Positions 1-5,032 of a DNA stretch of 6,200 nt are shown here, in pieces (positions within the stretch are counted from its first letter, which is position 1; each line of letters starts with the position of its first letter). The stretch spans positions 1-6,200 of the forward strand of contig DATMSA010000087.1 of assembly GCA_035565675.1 (NCBI GenBank), in the 5' to 3' direction. The notes beneath the pieces were generated by a model. The model was not told where the DNA came from. It saw only the letters and a program-made list of their open reading frames with translations, and made no database searches. This DNA is from Capillimicrobium sp035565675 (GTDB lineage Bacteria > Actinomycetota > Thermoleophilia > Solirubrobacterales > Solirubrobacteraceae). The position numbers and the translations under genes are program-made.

Positions 1-4
1 CCGC

Positions 5-10
5 GAGGAG
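5..10 (+). promoter_or_regulatory. Shine-Dalgarno site of the aldehyde dehydrogenase
   Basis: GAGGAG lies six bases before the ATG at 17. This strong, well-spaced ribosome binding site supports that start. The promoter is outside the window, so the gene may be downstream in an operon that begins to the left. Confidence 0.7.
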
Positions 11-16
11 ACATCG

Positions 17-1567
17 ATGGCCAGCACCGAGACGCAGGCGAGCGGGAACGCCGGCGGCGCCGCCCCCGCCGACGAGCGCACGATCCCGGTGGAGAACCCC
101 GCCACCGGGGAGGTCATCGCCAGCGTTCCCGAGCTGAGCGCGGAGCAGGTCGCCGAGCTCGCCGCGAAGGCGCGTGCCGCCCAGGTCGGCTGGGAGGCGA
201 TGGGCTTCGAGGGCCGCGCGCGCGTGATGCTGCGCGCGCAGAAGTGGCTGCTCGACAACTCCGAGCGCGTGATCCGCACGATCGTCTCGGAGACCGGCAA
301 GACGTGGGAGGACGCGCTCACCGCCGAGATCTCCTACGGCGCCGCCGCGTTCGGGTTCTGGGCCAAGCACGCCGAGGACTACCTCGCCGACGAGCGCGTC
401 CGCACGTCGAACCTCATCGCCAAGGGCCGCAAGCTGCTCGTCCGCTACAAGCCGCTGGGCCTGATCGGCGTCATCGGCCCGTGGAACTACCCGCTGACGA
501 ACTCGTTCGGCGACTGCATCCCGGCGCTGATGGCGGGCAACGCGGTGATCCTCAAGCCCAGCGAGGTGACCCCGCTGACGTCGCTGCTGCTGGCCGACGC
601 GATGCGCGAGTGCGGCCTGCCCGAGGACGTCTTCGCGGTCGCGACCGGGCGCGGCGCGACCGGCAGCGCCGTGGTCGACCAGGTCGACATGATCATGTTC
701 ACCGGCTCGACGCGCACCGGCAAGCTCGTCGCCAAGCAGGCGGCCGAGCGGCTGATCCCGTGCTCGCTGGAGCTCGGCGGCAAGGACGCGATGATCGTCC
801 TGTCGGACGCCGACGTCGAGCGCGCCGCGAACACCGCGGTGTGGGCCGGCTTCATGAACGGCGGGCAGACCTGCGTCTCGACCGAGCGGGTCTACGTCGA
901 GGCGCCCGTCTACGACGAGTTCGTGGCCAAGGTGACCGAGAAGGCGCGCAGCCTGCGCCAGGGCGTGCCGAGCGGCTTCGGCACGGTCGACGTCGGCGCG
1001 GTGACGTTCCCGCCGCAGGCCGACATCATCGAGTCCCACGTGCAGGACGCGCTCGCCAAGGGCGCCAAGGCGGTCGTCGGCGGCCACCGCCGGGAGGGGC
1101 CGGGGCGTTTCTTCGAGCCGACCGTGCTCGTCGACGTCGACCACTCCATGACCGCGATGACCGAGGAGACGTTCGGCCCGACGCTGCCGATCATGAAGGT
1201 CGCCGACGCCGAGGAGGCGATCCGCCTGGCCAACGACTCGCCCTACGGGCTGGCCGCGTCGGTGTTCAGCAAGGACGTCGCCCGGGCCGAGGCGGTCGCG
1301 CGGCGGCTGCAGACGGGCGCCGTGAACATCAACGACGCCCTGCTCAACTACGCGGTGCTGGAGATGCCGATGGGCGGCTGGAAGGCGTCGGGCCTGGGCG
1401 CGCGCCACGGCGCCGGCGGCATCCGCAAGTACTGCGCGCAGCAGTCGATCCTCGTCTCGCGCCTGCACCCCAAGCGCGACGTCCACCACTATCCCTACGA
1501 CGCGAAGCGCAGCCGGCTGATCGCGCGGCTGTTCAAGCTCCTGTACGGGCGCGGCCGGCGCGACTGA
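17..1567 (+). CDS. NAD(P)+-dependent aldehyde dehydrogenase (succinate-semialdehyde dehydrogenase-like)
   Basis: A 516-residue cytoplasmic aldehyde dehydrogenase that oxidises an aldehyde to its carboxylate with NAD(P)+. The family core is complete: the PWNYP motif with catalytic Asn157, the cofactor-binding Lys180 in LKPSE, the Rossmann motif FTGSTRTGK (228-236), general base Glu252 in LELGGK, nucleophile Cys286 in GGQTC, and Glu384 in EETFGP. The overall style recalls the actinobacterial GabD2-type succinate-semialdehyde dehydrogenases, but the substrate cannot be read from the sequence. The first ~20 residues are an Ala/Gly-rich leader with no signal-peptide character. The last ~35 residues extend beyond the catalytic core and become aromatic and strongly basic (around YPYDAKR and LFKLLYGRGRRD), possibly aiding oligomerisation or membrane contact. 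The gene converges on the MarR gene with only three bases between the stop codons, so it has no terminator of its own in between. Confidence 0.95.
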   Translation: MASTETQASGNAGGAAPADERTIPVENPATGEVIASVPELSAEQVAELAAKARAAQVGWEAMGFEGRARVMLRAQKWLLDNSERVIRTIVSETGKTWEDALTAEISYGAAAFGFWAKHAEDYLADERVRTSNLIAKGRKLLVRYKPLGLIGVIGPWNYPLTNSFGDCIPALMAGNAVILKPSEVTPLTSLLLADAMRECGLPEDVFAVATGRGATGSAVVDQVDMIMFTGSTRTGKLVAKQAAERLIPCSLELGGKDAMIVLSDADVERAANTAVWAGFMNGGQTCVSTERVYVEAPVYDEFVAKVTEKARSLRQGVPSGFGTVDVGAVTFPPQADIIESHVQDALAKGAKAVVGGHRREGPGRFFEPTVLVDVDHSMTAMTEETFGPTLPIMKVADAEEAIRLANDSPYGLAASVFSKDVARAEAVARRLQTGAVNINDALLNYAVLEMPMGGWKASGLGARHGAGGIRKYCAQQSILVSRLHPKRDVHHYPYDAKRSRLIARLFKLLYGRGRRD

Positions 1568-1570
1568 GGC

Positions 1571-2002
1571 TCAGCAGGCCTCGTCGTCGTCGGAGGTCTC
1601 GGCCTCGGCCTCCCGGACCGCGGCGCCGCAGTCGACGTGGCCGGCGGCCGCCTTGCGCAGCAGCCGGTAGAGCTCCTCGCGCTCGCCCGGGTCGAGCGCG
1701 CCGAGCAGCACGTCCTCGAGCTCGCCGAGCGCCTCCTCGGCCTCGGCGAGCCGCTCGCGGCCGGCGTCGGTGAGCTCGACGACGTGGCGGCGGCGGTCCT
1801 CGGGGGAGCGGCGGCGCGTGACGAGGCCGTCGGCCTCGAGGTGGTTCAGCAGGCCGACGAGGTTCGTCCCGTCGATCTGCAGCGCGACGGCGAGGCGCTG
1901 CTGGGCGACGACGCCGCCGTTGTCGCGCAGCAGCGTCAGCGCGACGAGGTGGCGCGGCCGCAGGCCCAGCCGTGCGAGCACGGACTCGCCCCCGGTGCGC
2001 AC
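1571..2002 (-). CDS. MarR-family winged-helix transcriptional regulator
   Basis: A DNA-binding repressor-type protein, 143 residues from the GTG at 2002. Residues 13-60 form the helix-turn-helix region (LGLRPRHLVALTLL, then QRLAVALQIDGTNLVGLLNHLEADGLV). The wing follows with the family hallmark SPEDRRRHVVELTDAG at 66-81, and a C-terminal dimerisation helix covers about 82-120. The tail is acidic (TSDDDEAC). The only cysteines are Cys125 and the terminal Cys143. The GTG start cuts into the first dimerisation helix: the frame stays open upstream with coding-like codons (translation GPLLDHLGRLV just before it) back to a stop at 2117-2119, but contains no ATG, GTG or TTG. The true start is therefore probably a non-canonical codon near 2077. 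It is divergent from the azoreductase, as MarR regulators of azoreductases often are, so control of that gene and itself is the likely role. The ligand is unknown. Confidence 0.88.
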   Translation of the reverse strand: MRTGGESVLARLGLRPRHLVALTLLRDNGGVVAQQRLAVALQIDGTNLVGLLNHLEADGLVTRRRSPEDRRRHVVELTDAGRERLAEAEEALGELEDVLLGALDPGEREELYRLLRKAAAGHVDCGAAVREAEAETSDDDEAC

Positions 2003-2083
2003 GAGCCGCCCGAGGTGGTCGAGCAGCGGGCCCGTGCTCGGGACGTCGGTCGCAGTGGTGGTCGAGGTCGTTGCGATGCCTTC

Positions 2084-2112
2084 AGGGTAGTGCGCTCGAC
2101 CACGGATGACGA
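2084..2112 (-). promoter_or_regulatory. Candidate promoter of the MarR gene
   Basis: Read on the minus strand, TCGTCA (2112-2107), a 17-base spacer and TACCCT (2089-2084) resemble a sigma70-type -35/-10 pair. Four of six -35 positions match the consensus and the -10 fits TANNNT. Transcription would begin near 2077, exactly at an in-frame ATC codon of the open MarR frame. This is a pattern call only; in such GC-rich DNA, chance matches are common. Confidence 0.3.
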
Positions 2113-2123
2113 TGTGCTATTCA

Positions 2124-2138
2124 TTTGCGCTCCACAAA
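2124..2138. promoter_or_regulatory. Candidate MarR operator (imperfect palindrome)
   Basis: TTTGCG-CTC-CACAAA is an inverted repeat with five of six arm positions paired. It sits in the least GC-rich stretch of the window, between the divergent MarR and azoreductase genes. MarR proteins typically bind palindromes of about this length in such shared promoters. The site lies 22 bases before the azoreductase start and upstream of the candidate MarR promoter. Assignment to this regulator is inference. Confidence 0.35.
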
Positions 2139-2145
2139 CGATCGA

Positions 2146-2150
2146 CGGAG
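2146..2150 (+). promoter_or_regulatory. Shine-Dalgarno site that sets the azoreductase start
   Basis: CGGAG lies nine bases before the GTG at 2160. The alternative in-frame ATG at 2106 would add 18 non-conserved residues before the first beta strand and has no comparable site. Confidence 0.5.
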
Positions 2151-2159
2151 TGTCATTCG

Positions 2160-2825
2160 GTGTCTCGTCATCATCTTCTCCACATCGACGCCAGCATCCA
2201 GGGGGACCGGTCGATCAGCCGGCGCCTGACCGCGCGCGCCGTGGCCCGCTGGCGCGAGCGCAACCCCGACGGCGTCGTCACCTACCGCGACCTCGGCTCC
2301 GCGCCGCCGCCGCACCTCGACCACGAGGCCGCGATGGCGCGGCTCGTCCCGCCGGAGCAGCACAACGCCGCGCAGGCGGCGGCGTGGGCGCTCTCCCGCG
2401 AGTACGCCGACGAGATCCGCGAGGCCGACACGGTGCTGCTCGGCCTGCCGCTCTACAACTACGGCGCCCCGAGCGGGGTCAAGGCGTGGGTCGACCACCT
2501 CATCGCGCCGGGCGTGACGTTCGACCCCGCCAGCGGCGAGGGCCGGCTCGGCGGGCGCGAGTTCATCGTCCTCGCCTCGCGCGGCGGCGGCTACGGGCCC
2601 GGCGCGCCGCGCGAGGGCTGGGACCACGCCGAGCCGTGGCTGCCGCACGGCCTCAGCCTCACCGGCCTGCAGCCGACCCGCATCATCGCCGCCGAGCTGA
2701 CGCTCGCCGACGTCACCCCGCAGATGGCCGACCTGCGCGAGCTCGCCGCCGAGAGCCTGCGGGCGGCCGAGCGCGCGATCGACGAGCTGTGGTCGGACGT
2801 GGCGGCGGAGCCGCAGGCGGCCTGA
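2160..2825 (+). CDS. azoR: FMN-dependent NADH-azoreductase / quinone reductase (AzoR-like)
   Basis: A 221-residue flavodoxin-fold oxidoreductase of the AzoR family. Known members use NADH and bound FMN to make two-electron reductions of quinones and azo compounds in the cytoplasm, acting as homodimers. Residues 6-12 form the first beta strand (LLHIDAS), leading into the FMN phosphate loop with Ser12 and Ser18-Ser20. Residues 95-121 carry the family signature, GLPLYNYGAPSGVKAWVD followed by AGVTF-like APGVTF. A Gly-rich flavin-contact loop, SRGGGYG, is at 140-146. The length is slightly above the ~200 residues of Escherichia coli AzoR. The GTG start at 2160 is preferred because it has a Shine-Dalgarno site and begins just before the first strand. 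Divergence from a MarR gene suggests induction by quinones or other electrophiles. The real substrate is unknown. Confidence 0.9.
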   Translation: MSRHHLLHIDASIQGDRSISRRLTARAVARWRERNPDGVVTYRDLGSAPPPHLDHEAAMARLVPPEQHNAAQAAAWALSREYADEIREADTVLLGLPLYNYGAPSGVKAWVDHLIAPGVTFDPASGEGRLGGREFIVLASRGGGYGPGAPREGWDHAEPWLPHGLSLTGLQPTRIIAAELTLADVTPQMADLRELAAESLRAAERAIDELWSDVAAEPQAA

Positions 2826-2828
2826 CGC

Positions 2829-3188
2829 TCAGCGCAGGTCGGCCACGAGCCGCAGCAGGTCCAGCGGCGAGAACGGCTTGGTGAGGAAGCCGTCGGCCCC
2901 GGCGGCGCGGGCGTCCGCCTCGTGCTCGGGGCCGCCGGTGAGCATCACGACCCGCGTGTCGACGAGCTCGGCGTGCGAGCGCAGGCGCCGCAGGGTCGCC
3001 AGGCCGTCGAGCTGCGGCATGTCGACGTCGAGGAACACGAGCCGCGGGCGGTGGCTGACGGCGGCGGCGATCGCCTGCTCCCCGTCCGCGGCCTCGACGA
3101 CCTCGAACCCGGCGACGTCCTCGAGCGTCGTCGAAATCAGCTTGCGCATGAAGCGGTCGTCGTCGACGATCAGGACCGAGGGGCTCAT
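2829..3188 (-). CDS. Stand-alone response-regulator receiver protein (CheY-like)
   Basis: A 119-residue single receiver domain with no output domain. It has the acidic pocket Asp9-Asp11 in LIVDDD, the phosphoacceptor Asp54 in FLDVDMPQLDG, the switch Thr84 in VVMLTGG, and the invariant Lys104 in TKPF. All residues for phosphorylation are present, so it should accept phosphate from a histidine kinase, none of which is in the window. Its ATG overlaps the stop codon of the upstream HD-GYP gene (ATGA), indicating one transcript and coupled translation. The likely role is to signal to, or be matched in amount with, that phosphodiesterase. It converges on the azoreductase gene with a three-base gap. 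Confidence 0.93.
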   Translation of the reverse strand: MSPSVLIVDDDRFMRKLISTTLEDVAGFEVVEAADGEQAIAAAVSHRPRLVFLDVDMPQLDGLATLRRLRSHAELVDTRVVMLTGGPEHEADARAAGADGFLTKPFSPLDLLRLVADLR

Positions 3189-3979
3189 CCGCCGACCTCG
3201 CCGGCGGCCTGCTCGCGCGCGGTGAGGCCGCCGGTCTCCAGGCGGATCCGCTCGAGCTCCTCGTCGGGCACCGCGTCGAACGCGGCGACGACGGCCGGGT
3301 CGAACTGGGTGCCCGCCGCCGCCCGGATCACGGCGCGCGCGGTCCGCAGCGACGTCGCGTCGCGGTACGGGCGGTCGGTCGTGAGCGCGTCGAGCGTGTC
3401 GGCGACCGCGAACACGCGCGCCGGCAGCGGGATGTCGTGCCCGGCCAGGCCGTCCGGGTAGCCGGCGCCGTCCCAGCGCTCGTGGTGGTGGCGCACGACC
3501 TTGTAGGCCTCGCCGAGGAAGTCGATCCCGCGGATGATCTGCGCCCCGATCACCGGGTGGCGGGCCATGAGCGCGCGCTCCTCGTCGGTGAGCGGCTCGG
3601 GCTTGTAGAGGATCGCGTCGGGCACGGCCACCTTGCCGACGTCGTGCAGCAGGAAGCCGAACTCCATCGTCGCGTCGTCGGCCAGCCGCGCCCCGAGCGT
3701 GCGCGCGATCAGCAGCCCGTACGCGGCGACGCGCTCGGCGTGCTGGCCGGTGTAGGCGTCGCGCGCCTCGACCGCGTTGGACAGCGCGCGCACGGTCGCC
3801 TTGTAGGACTCCTGCAGCCGCGCGCGCTGGCGGCGCTCGGCCTTGAACGTCTCGCGCAGGTCGGCGGCGTAGCGCTCGAGCTGGCGCGCCTGCGCCTCCG
3901 CCTCGGCGCGCGCACGGGCGAGCTCGGCCTCGAGCTCGGCCAGCCGCGCCTCCAGGGTGTGGTTCCCGCGTCCCGTCAC
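3185..3979 (-). CDS. HD-GYP domain cyclic-di-GMP phosphodiesterase with N-terminal coiled coil
   Basis: A 264-residue soluble protein, numbered from the GTG at 3979. Residues 8-61 are a long Ala/Glu/Arg/Leu heptad-like coiled coil. The HD-GYP domain fills about 62-240: His80 in GQHAERV, His112-Asp113 in LLHDVGK, His141 in RHPVIGA, then HHERWDGAGYPDG with His165, His166, Asp170 and the GYP triad at 173-175, and Asp194 in VADTLDALTTDRPYR. All metal ligands of active members are present, so hydrolysis of c-di-GMP to pGpG or GMP is expected. There is no membrane segment. A TTG at 3991 in the same frame would add four residues, but it overlaps a -10-like TAGATT, so the GTG is preferred. The gene lacks the fused receiver common in RpfG-type proteins; a receiver is encoded separately just downstream with an ATGA overlap. 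The coiled coil may pair with that receiver or make the dimer. Confidence 0.93.
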   Translation of the reverse strand: MTGRGNHTLEARLAELEAELARARAEAEAQARQLERYAADLRETFKAERRQRARLQESYKATVRALSNAVEARDAYTGQHAERVAAYGLLIARTLGARLADDATMEFGFLLHDVGKVAVPDAILYKPEPLTDEERALMARHPVIGAQIIRGIDFLGEAYKVVRHHHERWDGAGYPDGLAGHDIPLPARVFAVADTLDALTTDRPYRDATSLRTARAVIRAAAGTQFDPAVVAAFDAVPDEELERIRLETGGLTAREQAAGEVGG

Positions 3980-3989
3980 CCGCGCCGAC

Positions 3990-3995
3990 AATCTA
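3990..3995 (-). promoter_or_regulatory. Candidate -10 element of the HD-GYP/receiver operon
   Basis: TAGATT on the minus strand fits the TANNNT pattern. It would place transcription start near 3983, about four bases before the GTG at 3979, giving a nearly leaderless message. No good -35 hexamer is visible; that position is taken by the palindrome at 4004-4018. Confidence 0.35.
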
Positions 3996-4003
3996 ATGCT
4001 CGC

Positions 4004-4018
4004 GGCACCCCGGGTGCC
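4004..4018. promoter_or_regulatory. Perfect 15-base palindrome, possible operator
   Basis: GGCACCC-C-GGGTGCC has two perfect seven-base arms around one central base. It lies in the divergent region between the HD-GYP operon and ctaG, covering roughly -21 to -35 of the predicted HD-GYP promoter and lying 78 bases before the ctaG start. A regulator bound there could block or activate the HD-GYP promoter. It has no T tract, and a one-base loop makes a terminator unlikely. The regulator is unknown. Confidence 0.4.
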
Positions 4019-4074
4019 TACCCGGCCGCTCCCGATGCACCGTGATCCGGTCGGCTGGCGGACAGGCGGGGCGT

Positions 4075-4080
4075 TAGCGT
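4075..4080 (+). promoter_or_regulatory. Weak candidate -10 element of ctaG
   Basis: TAGCGT fits TANNNT and lies 15 bases before the ATG at 4096. I see no convincing -35 hexamer at 16-18 bases upstream. It is offered because a TANNNT close to the start recurs at other genes here. Confidence 0.22.
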
Positions 4081-4086
4081 GGAGGC

Positions 4087-4093
4087 GGAGGAG
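4087..4093 (+). promoter_or_regulatory. Shine-Dalgarno site of ctaG
   Basis: GGAGGAG precedes the ATG at 4096 by a few bases, and a second GGAGG is at 4081-4085. This is the strongest ribosome binding site in the window and fixes the start. Confidence 0.65.
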
Positions 4094-4095
4094 AG

Positions 4096-4968
4096 ATGCA
4101 CGCCGCCGTCACGTTCGCCCCGCTGCAGCTCGCCCCGGCCACGATCGCCGGCATCCTGTACGCGCTGCGCGCGCATCACCTCTCCGAGCGCGGCAGGCCG
4201 GTCCCCGGCTGGCGCCAGGCCTCCTTCTACGGCGGCCTCCTGCTGATCGTGCTCGCCCTGACCGCGCTCGGCGACCTGGCCGGCGAGACGTTCGTCTGGC
4301 ACATGACCGAGCACCTGCTGCTCGGCGACCTGGCCACATTGCTGCTCGTGCTCGGGCTGACCGGCCCGCTGTTGGCGCCGCTGCTGCGCACGCGCGTGCT
4401 CGGCCCGCTGCGCGCGCTCTCCAACCCGCTCGTGGCCCTGCCGCTGTGGGCGCTCAACCTGTACCTGTGGCACCTGGCGCCGCTGCACGAGGCCGCCGTC
4501 CGCCACGAGGCCGTGCACGCGCTCCAGCACGGCCTGTTCATCGCGTGCGGGATGGCGATGTGGATGCCGCTGTTCGGCCCCCTGCCCCAGCCCGCCTGGT
4601 TCGGCAACCTGGCCAAGCTGGTCTACATCGTCGTGGTGCGGCTGATCGGGGCCGTGCTCGGCAACGTGATCGTGTGGTCGGGCACCGTGCTGTACCCGGT
4701 CTACGGCGAGCCGGTCGCCGACCAGACGACGGCCGGCGCGATCATGATGGTCGAGTCGTCGCTGCTGACGCTCGGCCTGTTCGGGTGGCTGTTCGTCAAG
4801 GCCGCGCGGGAGTCCGAGGAGCGCCAGCAGCTCCTCGAGCTGGCCGAGGCGCGCGGCGTCGACGTCAGCGAGCAGCGCGTGGCGCGTGCGGTCGCGGCCG
4901 GGCGCGGGGGCGAGCTGCGCCACCGCATCGAGGACGCCGCCGTTGACGGCGGTCCGTCCAGCGGATAG
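4096..4968 (+). CDS. ctaG: CtaG-type cytochrome c oxidase assembly protein (caa3_CtaG family)
   Basis: A 290-residue integral membrane protein. About seven hydrophobic helices are visible: near 7-25, 43-61, 75-97, 111-130, 146-164, 173-194 and 213-236. The family's conserved His clusters are present: His69 and His73 in WHMTEHLLLGD, His126 and His131 in YLWHLAPLHE, and His137, His141 and His145 in the next stretch. Bacillus CtaG of this family is needed to form active caa3 oxidase; the histidines suggest metal handling, which is inference. The last ~53 residues form a charged hydrophilic tail with no recognised motif. No oxidase subunit gene is in the window, so the gene is an orphan here. It is unrelated to the Cox11-type protein that is also called CtaG. 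It is divergent from the HD-GYP operon and ends 60 bases before the aldo/keto reductase, so partial co-transcription is possible. Confidence 0.88.
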   Translation: MHAAVTFAPLQLAPATIAGILYALRAHHLSERGRPVPGWRQASFYGGLLLIVLALTALGDLAGETFVWHMTEHLLLGDLATLLLVLGLTGPLLAPLLRTRVLGPLRALSNPLVALPLWALNLYLWHLAPLHEAAVRHEAVHALQHGLFIACGMAMWMPLFGPLPQPAWFGNLAKLVYIVVVRLIGAVLGNVIVWSGTVLYPVYGEPVADQTTAGAIMMVESSLLTLGLFGWLFVKAARESEERQQLLELAEARGVDVSEQRVARAVAAGRGGELRHRIEDAAVDGGPSSG

Positions 4969-4971
4969 CTA
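4943..4971 (+). promoter_or_regulatory. Candidate promoter before the aldo/keto reductase
   Basis: TTGACG (4943-4948, five of six matches to the -35 consensus), a 17-base spacer and TAGCTA (4966-4971) lie over the end of ctaG. The -10 is poor because it lacks the final T. Transcription would start at about 4978, next to the ATG at 4979. Confidence 0.3.
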
Positions 4972-4978
4972 GGACCCC

Positions 4979-5032
4979 ATGGAATCGATGAGCAACGGGA
5001 CCGGCCGGCCGCTGCCGGGGTGGTCCTCGTGA
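4979..5032 (+). CDS. Possible leader peptide ORF upstream of the aldo/keto reductase
   Basis: A 17-codon frame encodes MESMSNGTGRPLPGWSS and ends at TGA 5030-5032, which overlaps the GTG at 5029 as GTGA. It has two in-frame ATGs (4979 and 4988). A predicted promoter just upstream would make it leaderless. Such an arrangement could couple translation of the aldo/keto reductase to the leader. It has no recognised motif, and at this size chance is a serious alternative. Confidence 0.22.
   Translation: MESMSNGTGRPLPGWSS

Noticed and set aside
244..1773. Long + strand frame overlapping the aldehyde dehydrogenase
   Set aside because: Arg-rich, low-complexity translation typical of an out-of-frame shadow in GC-rich DNA; the overlapped frame has a full set of catalytic motifs.
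2106..2159. ATG at 2106 as the azoreductase start
   Set aside because: It adds 18 residues of non-family character, covers the candidate operator and has no ribosome binding site; GTG 2160 has one.
2110..2187. CGATGTG/CACATCG inverted pair, about 70 bases apart, around the azoreductase start
   Set aside because: Short arms, wide spacing, and one arm lies within coding sequence; likely chance.
1637..2884. 415-codon + strand frame across the MarR and azoreductase genes
   Set aside because: Antisense to MarR and out of frame with the azoreductase; no domain-like pattern and it becomes Arg/Ala/Pro repeats.
4018..4923. 301-codon minus strand frame opposite ctaG
   Set aside because: Gln/Glu/Arg-rich antisense translation with no family resemblance; mirrors the codon bias of ctaG.
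3957..4946. 329-codon + strand frame over ctaG
   Set aside because: Arg/Ala/Pro-rich shadow; the real frame shows seven membrane helices and conserved histidines.
5020..5028. GTG at 5020 as the aldo/keto reductase start
   Set aside because: Adds only three residues, lacks a Shine-Dalgarno site, and loses the GTGA overlap; it remains a minor alternative.
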